From NCBI RefSeq assembly GCF_019455445.1, contig NZ_JAHWUS010000003.1, positions 310,001 to 374,000 on the forward strand: a stretch of 64,000 nt of DNA, written 5' to 3'. The notes beneath the pieces were generated by a model. That model was given only the letters and a program-made list of their open reading frames with translations, ran no database searches and was not told the DNA's origin. The position numbers were made by a program, and so were the translations under genes. How positions within the stretch are numbered: the stretch's first letter is position 1; each line of letters opens with the position of its first letter. This stretch comes from Pseudaquidulcibacter saccharophilus. Lineage in GTDB: Bacteria > Pseudomonadota > Alphaproteobacteria > Caulobacterales > Aquidulcibacteraceae. Shown here piece after piece: positions 36,557-44,319 of this stretch.

Positions 36557-37835
36557 AAATAATCCTACCAGAGAAACCGACAAAAATGAGTTGGATTTCA
36601 ATCAGTTTGATATTATGAACCCGCGCGCACCAACCCCGACCCCAAAAGAAAAAATGAATGGTGCCGAGGTTAAAAAAAGTGGTTCTGCACCACATGGGGT
36701 TTATTTGCCTAATAATAATATTCTAACCCCAAATATGACATCACCAGAATATGTGCAGCTTTCAACTGCGGCGGCGATTACGCTTGGAATTATGCCTGGT
36801 AAAATGCACCGTTGCGAATGTACACGCTGTCTTAATATCCTTTTGACTTATCCAGAAGGATGTCGTGCAAACTGCGCATATTGTGGTCTGGCACGCCACC
36901 GTGAGGCCGAAAGAAATTATGCCGATCGCAATTTTATTCGTGTTGATTGGCCGGCGGTTCCCATGGAACAAATTGCACAAACCATTGGCAAAGACCCCGC
37001 AAATTCACCTTTCCACCGTATGTGCATTTCAATGATTACCCACCCAAAATCAGATGCTGACACTATTGCAGTTTTAAAAACTTGGACAAAATACGTGTCG
37101 CCCGATGCTATGCCGATTTCAATCCTTTCAAATCCTACAACAATGGGTCGTGACGATGTAAAAAATCTAAAGGATTTGGGGGCAGAGATTTTCACTGTTG
37201 CCTTTGATGCCGCCACCCCAGAAATTTTTGACCGTACCCGTGGCAAAGGTGTCGATAGCCCGCATAAATGGTCAAAATATTGGGAAATTATGGAAGATGC
37301 ACGAGATATTTATGGCAAAGGTAAATTTGGTGCGCACCTAATCGTTGGTATGGGGGAAACCGAGTTTGAAATGCTTTCTACTATCCAACAAATTGTTGAT
37401 ATGGGCGGTCATTCACATTTGTTCTGCTTCTATCCCGAGCAGGGCTCATTAATGGATCACCTTCCGGCGACACCACGTGACCAATGGCGCAGGGTGCAAT
37501 TGGCACGTTATTTAATTGATTATTACAATGTCAGAGTTGAGCAAATGTCATTTGACAATTTGGGGCGTGTAATTGGTTATGGTCTGCCTGATGCTGAATT
37601 AGAAGTGGTTATTAATGCAGGAATTGCGTTCCGTACCTCTGGCTGCCCTGGAAAATTTGCCGAGGATATTTCCGCTTGTGATCGTCCTTATGGTGATAGC
37701 CCGCCATCAGATATCGCAAGTTATCCATTCCAGCCAGAAGCGCATGATTTACGTAAAATCCGTAAACAATTAAACCGTGAAAATCCTGCTGATCCTTATA
37801 TAGAAGGCGAAGAGTTCGATTATCTTGATGAATAA
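36537..37835 (+). CDS. Radical SAM lipoyl-assembly enzyme, LipS2-like
   Basis: The start ATG 36537 (MTCLKPENNPTRE) has AAAGG 9 nt upstream and overlaps lipT by 20 nt; 432 aa. Two Cys groups are visible: an upstream C93-C95-C98 set (HRCECTRC) and the radical SAM C109-C113-C116 set (GCRANCAYCGLARH). The first could bind an auxiliary cluster that is sacrificed for sulfur, as in LipA and LipS-type enzymes. The body matches biotin-synthase-related proteins. No LipA-like gene occurs in this window. Confidence 0.75.
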   Translation: MTCLKPENNPTRETDKNELDFNQFDIMNPRAPTPTPKEKMNGAEVKKSGSAPHGVYLPNNNILTPNMTSPEYVQLSTAAAITLGIMPGKMHRCECTRCLNILLTYPEGCRANCAYCGLARHREAERNYADRNFIRVDWPAVPMEQIAQTIGKDPANSPFHRMCISMITHPKSDADTIAVLKTWTKYVSPDAMPISILSNPTTMGRDDVKNLKDLGAEIFTVAFDAATPEIFDRTRGKGVDSPHKWSKYWEIMEDARDIYGKGKFGAHLIVGMGETEFEMLSTIQQIVDMGGHSHLFCFYPEQGSLMDHLPATPRDQWRRVQLARYLIDYYNVRVEQMSFDNLGRVIGYGLPDAELEVVINAGIAFRTSGCPGKFAEDISACDRPYGDSPPSDIASYPFQPEAHDLRKIRKQLNRENPADPYIEGEEFDYLDE

Positions 37836-38892
37836 ACTACGCTTTATAGATAGTGGGCTACGCACAGGTCGTGAGAATATTGCCCTTGATGCGGCGATGT
37901 TAGAGGCGCGTAAAATTGGCGCTATTCCCAATACGTTGCGCTTTATCCACTTCAAACCCGTTGCATTAGTTGGGCGGCATCAAGATGTTTCGCAAGAAGT
38001 AAACATTGCTGCATGTAATGAATTTGGCGTTGAGATTGGACGGCGCATAACCGGTGGCGGGGCCATATATTTTGATGAAGGTCAGCTTGGGTGGGCGTTG
38101 ATTTGCGATAAAAAATCGCTTGGTACGCCAAACCTTGCAGAAATTACCCAAAAAATTTGTGAAGCGGCGGCAAAAGCACTTTGCAAATTAGGCGTAAATG
38201 CCAAATTTCGCCCGCGTAACGATATTGAGGTTGACGGTAAAAAAATATCTGGCACAGGCGGATTTTTTGATGATGATATTTTAATGTATCAAGGAACGGT
38301 TTTAATCGACCTTGACCCACAAAAGATGGCGCGGGTTTTAAATCTTCCGGTTAATAAATTATCGCAACAAGATAATAAGGATATGGCATCACGCGTTACT
38401 TGTCTAAAAAAAGAATTGGGTTTTATTCCAAAATTATCAGATATAAAATCAGCTTTTATTAGCGCATTCCAAGATGAAATGGGCTTTGAAATTTATGAAG
38501 ACGTAATAAGCCATGTTGAAAATAAACTAGCGCTTGATTGCTATAATGATGAAATTGGCACTGATGAATTTGTGTATGAATTAAATGATTTAGGACGTGA
38601 CGACGGCGTTTATTGTGGCCTTAATAAAACCAAGGGCGGTGTGGTAAAGGTGTTTTTGCGCAAAGAAGGTCCGCAAAATGAGCGTATCCGTGAGGTAGTT
38701 TTCACGGGCGATTTTTTCATTACTCCGCCACGAGTGATAATGGATTTAGAAGCATCTTTGCGCGGTACAAAATTAGAAGAGATTGAAACCAATATTCAAA
38801 GTTTTTTTGAGAATGTAAAAGACTTGGGTCTTTTATCAATTGCACCCCAAGATTTTGCGAATGCAATTAAAATGTCTGAAAAATTATCTTAA
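37828..38892 (+). CDS. Lipoate:protein ligase, sLpl(AB)-like
   Basis: The protein is 354 aa from ATG 37828, which overlaps the lipS2 stop by 8 nt. LplA motifs are intact: RRITGGGAIYFD at 72-83, RPRNDIEVDGKKISGTGG with the catalytic Lys at 139, and QGTVLIDLD at 155-163. A C-terminal LplB-like accessory domain follows (about 235-330). It would load octanoate or lipoate onto LbpA before LipS1/S2 act. It contrasts with the ligase-DUF116 fusion, in which the same motifs are eroded. Its 3' end overlaps the convergent hypC-like gene by 9 nt. Confidence 0.85.
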   Translation: MNKLRFIDSGLRTGRENIALDAAMLEARKIGAIPNTLRFIHFKPVALVGRHQDVSQEVNIAACNEFGVEIGRRITGGGAIYFDEGQLGWALICDKKSLGTPNLAEITQKICEAAAKALCKLGVNAKFRPRNDIEVDGKKISGTGGFFDDDILMYQGTVLIDLDPQKMARVLNLPVNKLSQQDNKDMASRVTCLKKELGFIPKLSDIKSAFISAFQDEMGFEIYEDVISHVENKLALDCYNDEIGTDEFVYELNDLGRDDGVYCGLNKTKGGVVKVFLRKEGPQNERIREVVFTGDFFITPPRVIMDLEASLRGTKLEEIETNIQSFFENVKDLGLLSIAPQDFANAIKMSEKLS

Positions 38893-39138
38893 TTTCTCGT
38901 GGAGATGGGCAGTCTTTTCCAGCTCAAGAATCTCATCATAAGTTTCCCATGCTTGTATAGCTTCGTCTTCTGTCATTTTTTGCATGGCGTTTCCATTGTG
39001 AATCATGATGAAATCACCCGGCTTTAGAACTTCATGTTCTAGCAAAAAAATATTGGCCTGACGTGTGATTCCACGTGCTTCACATTCAGCTAGCAGTCCA
39101 TTTATTTTTGTGATTTTCATAGGAATACCAAGGCACAT
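38884..39138 (-). CDS. HypC-family hydrogenase maturation chaperone (second copy)
   Basis: This 84-aa protein begins MCLGIPMKITKING, with the Cys2 characteristic of HypC/HupF. It is on the opposite strand from the rest of the hydrogenase genes and converges on the sLpl gene, overlapping it by 9 nt. It differs from the hypC at 50058 by a longer acidic C-terminus, and may be the dedicated chaperone of the large subunit (HupF-like). It has AAGGGG 8-9 nt upstream of its start. Confidence 0.85.
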   Translation of the reverse strand: MCLGIPMKITKINGLLAECEARGITRQANIFLLEHEVLKPGDFIMIHNGNAMQKMTEDEAIQAWETYDEILELEKTAHLHEKLR

Positions 39139-39391
39139 TTTAAGACCCCTTCATCACCAAAATTTTGCAGTTAGACATAAAAAATATTTTGCTAATGATA
39201 TTTATAAAAATAGATAAATCTTTCAAAGACTTTTGTAATTATCACTACTCTAGATGTAATAAAATTACAATATTATTTATTTAGCGAAGGCTAATATGTC
39301 GCACGTAAATCATTGGTTCTTTTATTGATTCCATCTATGCAAAGGTTTACAAAAAGATTGCATTTCGCCTTGATAGAAAGGGGGAAAGCAA
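39139..39391. promoter_or_regulatory. Divergent promoter region of the hypC-like gene and hydrogenase operon
   Basis: The AT-rich gap of 253 bp contains related TGTAAT repeats: TGTAAT at 39234-39239, and TGTAAT-aaa-ATTACA at 39255-39269. A longer arm pair TTGTAATT/AATTACAA spans 39233-39270. This is a plausible operator for hydrogenase regulation. I found no convincing sigma-54 -24/-12 element. Confidence 0.4.
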
Positions 39392-39898
39392 ATGTCTGAA
39401 CTGAAAAAAACTATTCTAATTTTGGGTGTTGGCAATAATTTATTGTCTGATGATGGCTTTGGAATTCATGTCATCGAAAGCCTTCGTGATGCCCATGAAA
39501 TTGAAAATAATTCTATTCTAATTGATGGCGGTACTATTGGCCTCAACCTCCTTCCTGATATCGAGGATGCGGAGCATTTGATTGTGGTTGATGCAGCCGA
39601 AATGGGACTTGAACCAGGTGAGCTACGCTTGTTTGAAGGCGAAGATATGGATGACCATCTAAGCAAACATAAAACCACCGTGCATGAGGTTGCAATGCGT
39701 GACTTATTGTTTGCGGCACGGCTATCCGGAAAAATGCCAAAAACCCGCGCTTTGATTGCGGTTCAACCTGCATCATTGGATTGGGGTATGAATCCAACAC
39801 CGGTGGTTATGCCTTCGGTATCAAAAGCATGCGAAATGGTCAAAAATTTGGTGGAAAGGAGGCTTGTAGATGACAAACACACCCTCATCATGTCATGA
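39392..39898 (+). CDS. Hydrogenase maturation protease (HyaD/HupD family)
   Basis: This 168-aa endopeptidase removes the C-terminal peptide of the large subunit after nickel insertion. Metal-sensing residues fit the family: D20/D21 in NNLLSDDGFG, D67 in VVDAAEMG, and H98 in TTVHEVAM. It has an AAAGGGGGAAA ribosome-binding site. It is the first gene of the plus-strand hydrogenase operon. Confidence 0.92.
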   Translation: MSELKKTILILGVGNNLLSDDGFGIHVIESLRDAHEIENNSILIDGGTIGLNLLPDIEDAEHLIVVDAAEMGLEPGELRLFEGEDMDDHLSKHKTTVHEVAMRDLLFAARLSGKMPKTRALIAVQPASLDWGMNPTPVVMPSVSKACEMVKNLVERRLVDDKHTLIMS

Positions 39899-40331
39899 AA
39901 ATGATGTCCCACTAACTGGTTTGAGTGTTGCGCTTTTGCCTGAAATTCTTGTGCACTTGCAGGATTTATCTGAAAAGTTGAAAAAAGGCCCGGTGTTTGC
40001 ACAAGAAATTATAAGTCTTCGTGGGCTTCCAATGACAAGGGAAGATATTGAAGACCTTGATAAACATTTGGGACGCGGCGAAGTGAATGCAAAAGTTGAG
40101 GTTGCCGGCAATAGTGACGTTTGGGAAACCTCTTATTCAGGTGTTTGGCGGGTTCGCCATTTTGGTACTGATGAACGTATTCTTGTTGACGATATTGTTA
40201 TCGCTGTAATCCCAGAAATTCTGATGGCACATAAGGACGATATTTCGGCTTCTGTGCTGCGAATGAATGATGCAATTCTTAATCTGCAAAATGATGAGAT
40301 TGCACCTAATCCAACTAAATCGCTCGATTAA
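39870..40331 (+). CDS. HupH/HyaF C-terminal-like maturation protein
   Basis: This 153-aa protein has the C-terminal HupH_C-like region (VFAQEIISLRGLPMTREDIE, and DVWETSYSGVWRVRHF, then ILVDDIVIAVIPEIL). Full HyaF/HupH proteins are about 280 aa, so this is a short form containing one domain. The start overlaps the protease gene by 29 nt, with a GGAAAGGAGG site. It may act in small-subunit maturation or the handover of cluster assembly. Confidence 0.75.
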   Translation: MTNTPSSCHENDVPLTGLSVALLPEILVHLQDLSEKLKKGPVFAQEIISLRGLPMTREDIEDLDKHLGRGEVNAKVEVAGNSDVWETSYSGVWRVRHFGTDERILVDDIVIAVIPEILMAHKDDISASVLRMNDAILNLQNDEIAPNPTKSLD

Positions 40332-40344
40332 TATAGGAGTGGTC

Positions 40345-41484
40345 ATGGCAAAATTATTTAAAAATATGTTTGCGACTTCCGAATCCACAGCTTTAACTCT
40401 TGGAGAGGAATTAGCACAGAAGGGGGTTTCAAGACGGCAAATTTTGAAATTTTCTTCTTATGTTGCGGCATTGATGGCGTTGCCGGCATCATATTCAACT
40501 GCGATCGCAGAAAGCCTTAGCAAGGCAAAACGGCAGTCGGTTATCTGGCTGTCATTCCAAGAATGTACAGGATGCACAGAATCCATAACCCGTTCATTTT
40601 CTCCTAGCCTTGAAGATCTTATTTTTGACTTCATTTCATTAGATTATTCTGAAGCTCTAATGAATGTTTCTGGTGAAGCTGCTGAGGCTGCTCGTAAGCA
40701 AGCAATGGAAGAAAACAAAGGCAAATATGTCGTTGTTGTAGAGGGTTCAATCCCGCTCGATAAAGATGGAATTTATTCGGCATCTGGTGGCCATACCAAC
40801 CTTGATGTTCTTAAAGAAGTTGCCAAAGATGCAATGGCGATTATTTCAATGGGAACATGCGCATCATTTGGTGGTATTCCGGCAGCATTTCCAAACCCAA
40901 CTGGTGCAGTAGGGGTTCATGAAATAATCAAAGATAAACCTATTATCAACGTACCTGGTTGCCCACCAATTCCAGAAGTGATGACCGGAACAATTGCCTT
41001 CTTATTATCCTTGGGTAAAATTCCAGAGCTTGACCATTTGGGTCGTCCAAAAGCGTTCTATGGCGATAATATTCACGATCGATGCTATCGTCGTCCGTTC
41101 TATGAGCGTGGTGAGTTTGCCAATAGTTTTGACGATGAGGGTGCACGCAAGGGTTATTGTCTGTTTAATTTGGGTTGCAAAGGTCCTGTGACCTATAATG
41201 CGTGTGCAACAATTAAATGGAATGGTGGCGTATCATTCCCAATCCAATCTGGTCACGGCTGTCTCGGCTGCTCTGAACCTGGATTTTGGGATAAGGGTAG
41301 CTTTTATTCGCCATTATCAACACCAACTTCGGGTCTTGGTAAGGCCGCATTGGGCGCAGCTGCTGTTGGTACCGCTGGTGCCGTTGTGGCAAGTCTTGTT
41401 CAACGTAAACGGCGTGAAGATATCCTAAAAGCCGCAGCAGTTCCAAAACCAGCCGAAACAAAAATGGGGGCAGATGATGAGTGA
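40345..41484 (+). CDS. [NiFe] hydrogenase small subunit, Tat-exported
   Basis: The protein is 379 aa from ATG 40345. A twin-arginine signal lies at residues 28-36 (VSRRQILKF). Fe-S-binding Cys motifs are CTGC at 74-77, then SMGTCASFGG, NVPGCPP and the C-terminal CLGCSEPGFWD. A Gly/Ala-rich transmembrane anchor near residue 335 is followed by a basic tail (QRKRRED), which places the enzyme at the periplasmic face of the membrane. It pairs with the large subunit and passes electrons to the membrane subunits. Confidence 0.95.
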   Translation: MAKLFKNMFATSESTALTLGEELAQKGVSRRQILKFSSYVAALMALPASYSTAIAESLSKAKRQSVIWLSFQECTGCTESITRSFSPSLEDLIFDFISLDYSEALMNVSGEAAEAARKQAMEENKGKYVVVVEGSIPLDKDGIYSASGGHTNLDVLKEVAKDAMAIISMGTCASFGGIPAAFPNPTGAVGVHEIIKDKPIINVPGCPPIPEVMTGTIAFLLSLGKIPELDHLGRPKAFYGDNIHDRCYRRPFYERGEFANSFDDEGARKGYCLFNLGCKGPVTYNACATIKWNGGVSFPIQSGHGCLGCSEPGFWDKGSFYSPLSTPTSGLGKAALGAAAVGTAGAVVASLVQRKRREDILKAAAVPKPAETKMGADDE

Positions 41485-42139
41485 TTTACTTGATTTTGCA
41501 CGTGGTCCTGCTTTGCAGGTTTCCGTAATGATTTTTATTTTTGGCGTGCTTTATAGGCTGATAAGTCTATTTTTGACACCAAAAAACTTTATTGCTTCGC
41601 CAGCACGTGAAAATGTCAAAGGTGCATTTGGTGCGGGCGTTGGCGAAATTATGCGTCGAATGGTTCCAGATAAGGAATATTTGCGCAAAGAAATGTTCGC
41701 CTTCCTTAATGGTTGGGCATTCCATATTGGCTTGGCAATTACTGTTTTTGGTCTTGCCGGACATATTATGTTTTTCAAGAAAATATTAGGATTTGGCTGG
41801 TGGAATTTGCCTAGCAATTTCGTGATGCTTGCCGGTGTTATTACATTATTCTCATTGGTTGCATCATTGGCTCATCGTCTAACCGACCCAGTATTACATA
41901 AACTGTCAACATTGGATGATTATCTATCAGGTGGTCTAACCGTGCTTCCGGTTGCAACTGGATTATTGGCAACAATGCATCTTGGTTTGCGTTATGAAAC
42001 ATTAATTGCAATCCACATTTTATCAGTTTGTATTTTCTTGATTTACTTCCCGTTTGGCAAGTTAATGCATGCATTCTTAGTCTTTGTAACCCGCGCAAAA
42101 ACCGGTGTCGAAATGGCAAGGAAAGGCGTGAAACTATGA
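41474..42139 (+). CDS. Isp1-like cytochrome b subunit (NarI/HdrE-like)
   Basis: This 221-aa protein has about five membrane helices, starting after a short cytoplasmic N-terminus (PALQVSVMIFIFGVLYRLIS). His residues in helices (AFHIGLAITVFGLAGHIMF, SLAHRLTDPVLHKL, ATMHLGL, IAIHILSVC) are likely heme b ligands. It overlaps the small-subunit gene by 11 nt. In Isp-type hydrogenases this subunit carries electrons through the membrane toward Isp2 and quinone. Confidence 0.85.
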   Translation: MMSDLLDFARGPALQVSVMIFIFGVLYRLISLFLTPKNFIASPARENVKGAFGAGVGEIMRRMVPDKEYLRKEMFAFLNGWAFHIGLAITVFGLAGHIMFFKKILGFGWWNLPSNFVMLAGVITLFSLVASLAHRLTDPVLHKLSTLDDYLSGGLTVLPVATGLLATMHLGLRYETLIAIHILSVCIFLIYFPFGKLMHAFLVFVTRAKTGVEMARKGVKL

Positions 42140-42170
42140 GACATTTTATTTTCCTTAAGGAGATTTCAGC

Positions 42171-43904
42171 ATGAACCAGCGTGTAGTTGTTGATCCAATC
42201 ACCCGCATCGAAGGGCACTTACGGATTGAGGCTGAAACCGATGCCAATGGCAAAATTGCACAGGCATATTCATCCGGTACTATGGTGCGTGGTATTGAAC
42301 TTATATTGCGTGGGCGTGATCCGCGTGATGCTTGGGCTTTTGCACAACGTATTTGCGGTGTTTGCACTCTTGTACATGGTCTTGCCTCTGTGCGTGCTGT
42401 TGAAGATGCGCTTAAATACGATATTCCCGCGAATGCGCAACTAATCAGAAATATTATGATTGGTACACAATATATCCATGACCATGTAATGCACTTTTAT
42501 CATTTGCATGCCCTTGATTGGGTGGATGTGGTTTCGGCATTAAAGGCAGATCCGGCGGCAACATCAACTTTGGCGCAATCTATTTCAACTTACAAAAACT
42601 CTAGCCCTGGATATTTTTCTGATGTGCAAAGGCGCGTTAAAGGATTGGTTGAATCTGGACAGCTTGGAATATTTGCCAATGGCTTTTATGGCCATCCAGA
42701 ATTTAAACTTCCACCAGAAGCAAATCTTATGGCTGTTGCACATTACCTTGATGCACTAGCTTGGCAGCGCGAAGTTGTAAAAATACATGCGATATTTGGT
42801 GGTAAAAACCCGCATCCAAACTTCTTGGTTGGCGGTATGCCAACCCCAATATCTTCTGCAAGTGGAGGTGCGGCTGCGACATCGCTTTCAATTGTTGGTC
42901 TGAGCCAGATTCGCGAAATCATTGTTAAAATGCAGGATTTCGTAAATCAAGTCTATGTTCCCGATACCATTGCAATTGCATCATTCTATAAAGATTGGTT
43001 CAAACGCGGTGAAGGTGTGGGCAACTTTATGACCTGTGGCGATTTCCCGTCAGATGGTAGCAAAGATAAGGCAAAACTTCTTATTCCTTCTGGCGTGATT
43101 TTGAACCGTGACCTAAGCCATATTGAACCACTTGATTTGAACGATCCGTCACAGGTTCAGGAGTTTGTTGACCATTCATGGTATGATTATGACGGTGATA
43201 AAAAAGGCCTTCACCCATATGATGGACAAACTAATTTAAATTATACTGGTCCAAAAGCGCCATATGCGCAGCTTGACACCGACAAAGAATATTCTTGGCT
43301 TAAATCACCAAGATGGCGCGGTAAACCGGTTGAGGTTGGTCCATTGGCACGTGTTCTTATGCTGTATGCAAGCGGACATGAACCAACCAAAGATATCGCC
43401 AATGCAACCTTATCTAAACTTGGTTTGCCTATCGAGGCTATGTTCTCAACATTAGGAAGAACCGCATCCAGAACTTTGGAATCAAAAATCATCGCCGATC
43501 AAATGATGGGTTGGTATGAAAACTTGGTTGCCAATATCAAGGCCGGTGATTTGTCTGTTCATAATGAGGCGAAATGGAATCCAAACGATTGGCCATCTGA
43601 AGCAAAAGGCGTTGGCTTCCTAGAGGCCCCACGCGGTATGCTTACCCACTATATCGTGATTAAAGACAAAAAAATCGCAAACTATCAGGCCGTTGTTCCA
43701 TCAACTTGGAATGCTGGTCCACGTGATGGCAATGGTGGTGTTGGTCCATATGAGGCGGCATTGATGGATAATCATACTTTGTTTGATCCAAAACAACCTT
43801 TGGAAATTCAAAGAACCATCCATAGCTTTGACCCATGCTTGGCTTGTGCGGTTCACGTTTCCGACCCTGATGGTGAGGAATTGGTTCAAATCAAAATCCA
43901 ATAA
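42171..43904 (+). CDS. [NiFe] hydrogenase large subunit
   Basis: This 577-aa catalytic subunit has the two Cys pairs that bind the Ni-Fe centre: RICGVC at 60-65 and DPCLACAVH at 554-562. The 15-residue tail after His562 (VSDPDGEELVQIKIQ) is the peptide removed by the maturation protease. The sequence fits a group 1 respiratory uptake enzyme. It is separated from isp1 by 31 nt. Confidence 0.97.
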   Translation: MNQRVVVDPITRIEGHLRIEAETDANGKIAQAYSSGTMVRGIELILRGRDPRDAWAFAQRICGVCTLVHGLASVRAVEDALKYDIPANAQLIRNIMIGTQYIHDHVMHFYHLHALDWVDVVSALKADPAATSTLAQSISTYKNSSPGYFSDVQRRVKGLVESGQLGIFANGFYGHPEFKLPPEANLMAVAHYLDALAWQREVVKIHAIFGGKNPHPNFLVGGMPTPISSASGGAAATSLSIVGLSQIREIIVKMQDFVNQVYVPDTIAIASFYKDWFKRGEGVGNFMTCGDFPSDGSKDKAKLLIPSGVILNRDLSHIEPLDLNDPSQVQEFVDHSWYDYDGDKKGLHPYDGQTNLNYTGPKAPYAQLDTDKEYSWLKSPRWRGKPVEVGPLARVLMLYASGHEPTKDIANATLSKLGLPIEAMFSTLGRTASRTLESKIIADQMMGWYENLVANIKAGDLSVHNEAKWNPNDWPSEAKGVGFLEAPRGMLTHYIVIKDKKIANYQAVVPSTWNAGPRDGNGGVGPYEAALMDNHTLFDPKQPLEIQRTIHSFDPCLACAVHVSDPDGEELVQIKIQ

Positions 43905-43920
43905 TGACAGGAGGCAAATT

Positions 43921-44319
43921 ATGAAGTTTTCACACAAAAATACTGCCATATTAGTTGCTTCTATGGCATTGATTTCTACCCCAGCATTTGCACATGTTGG
44001 CGTTGGGTATGAACAAGGTTTACCGCACGGGATTGAACATTTCTTTAGTGGCCTTGACCATATCGCCTATGCTGCGCTTGCTGGAATAATGACTGCACTA
44101 GCAACCAAAAAACTCTGGAGTAATCTAGTGGCATTATCTGCTTTTGCGGTTGTTTTTGCGATGATTCACGAAGTCACCTTATTTGGCGATGACGGGTTCA
44201 ATAGTTTTAGCCTTGGTATGATGTTGGGTGAAATGGCAATCATGATGGTTGGCATGGGAATTACCCGCATTCTTACCAATGCAAGAAAATCAATAAGGGG
44301 AATTAGCAATGGAAAATAA
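43921..44319 (+). CDS. Short HupE/UreJ-like membrane protein
   Basis: This is a 132-aa protein from ATG 43921. It has a signal peptide (ILVASMALISTPAFA) and the HupE signature HGIEHFFSGLDHIAYAALAG, then two or three more hydrophobic segments. HupE/UreJ proteins are about 190 aa and mediate nickel transport; this copy lacks roughly one third of that length, so it may be a reduced form. It sits between the large subunit and isp2, overlapping isp2 by 11 nt. Confidence 0.75.
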   Translation: MKFSHKNTAILVASMALISTPAFAHVGVGYEQGLPHGIEHFFSGLDHIAYAALAGIMTALATKKLWSNLVALSAFAVVFAMIHEVTLFGDDGFNSFSLGMMLGEMAIMMVGMGITRILTNARKSIRGISNGK

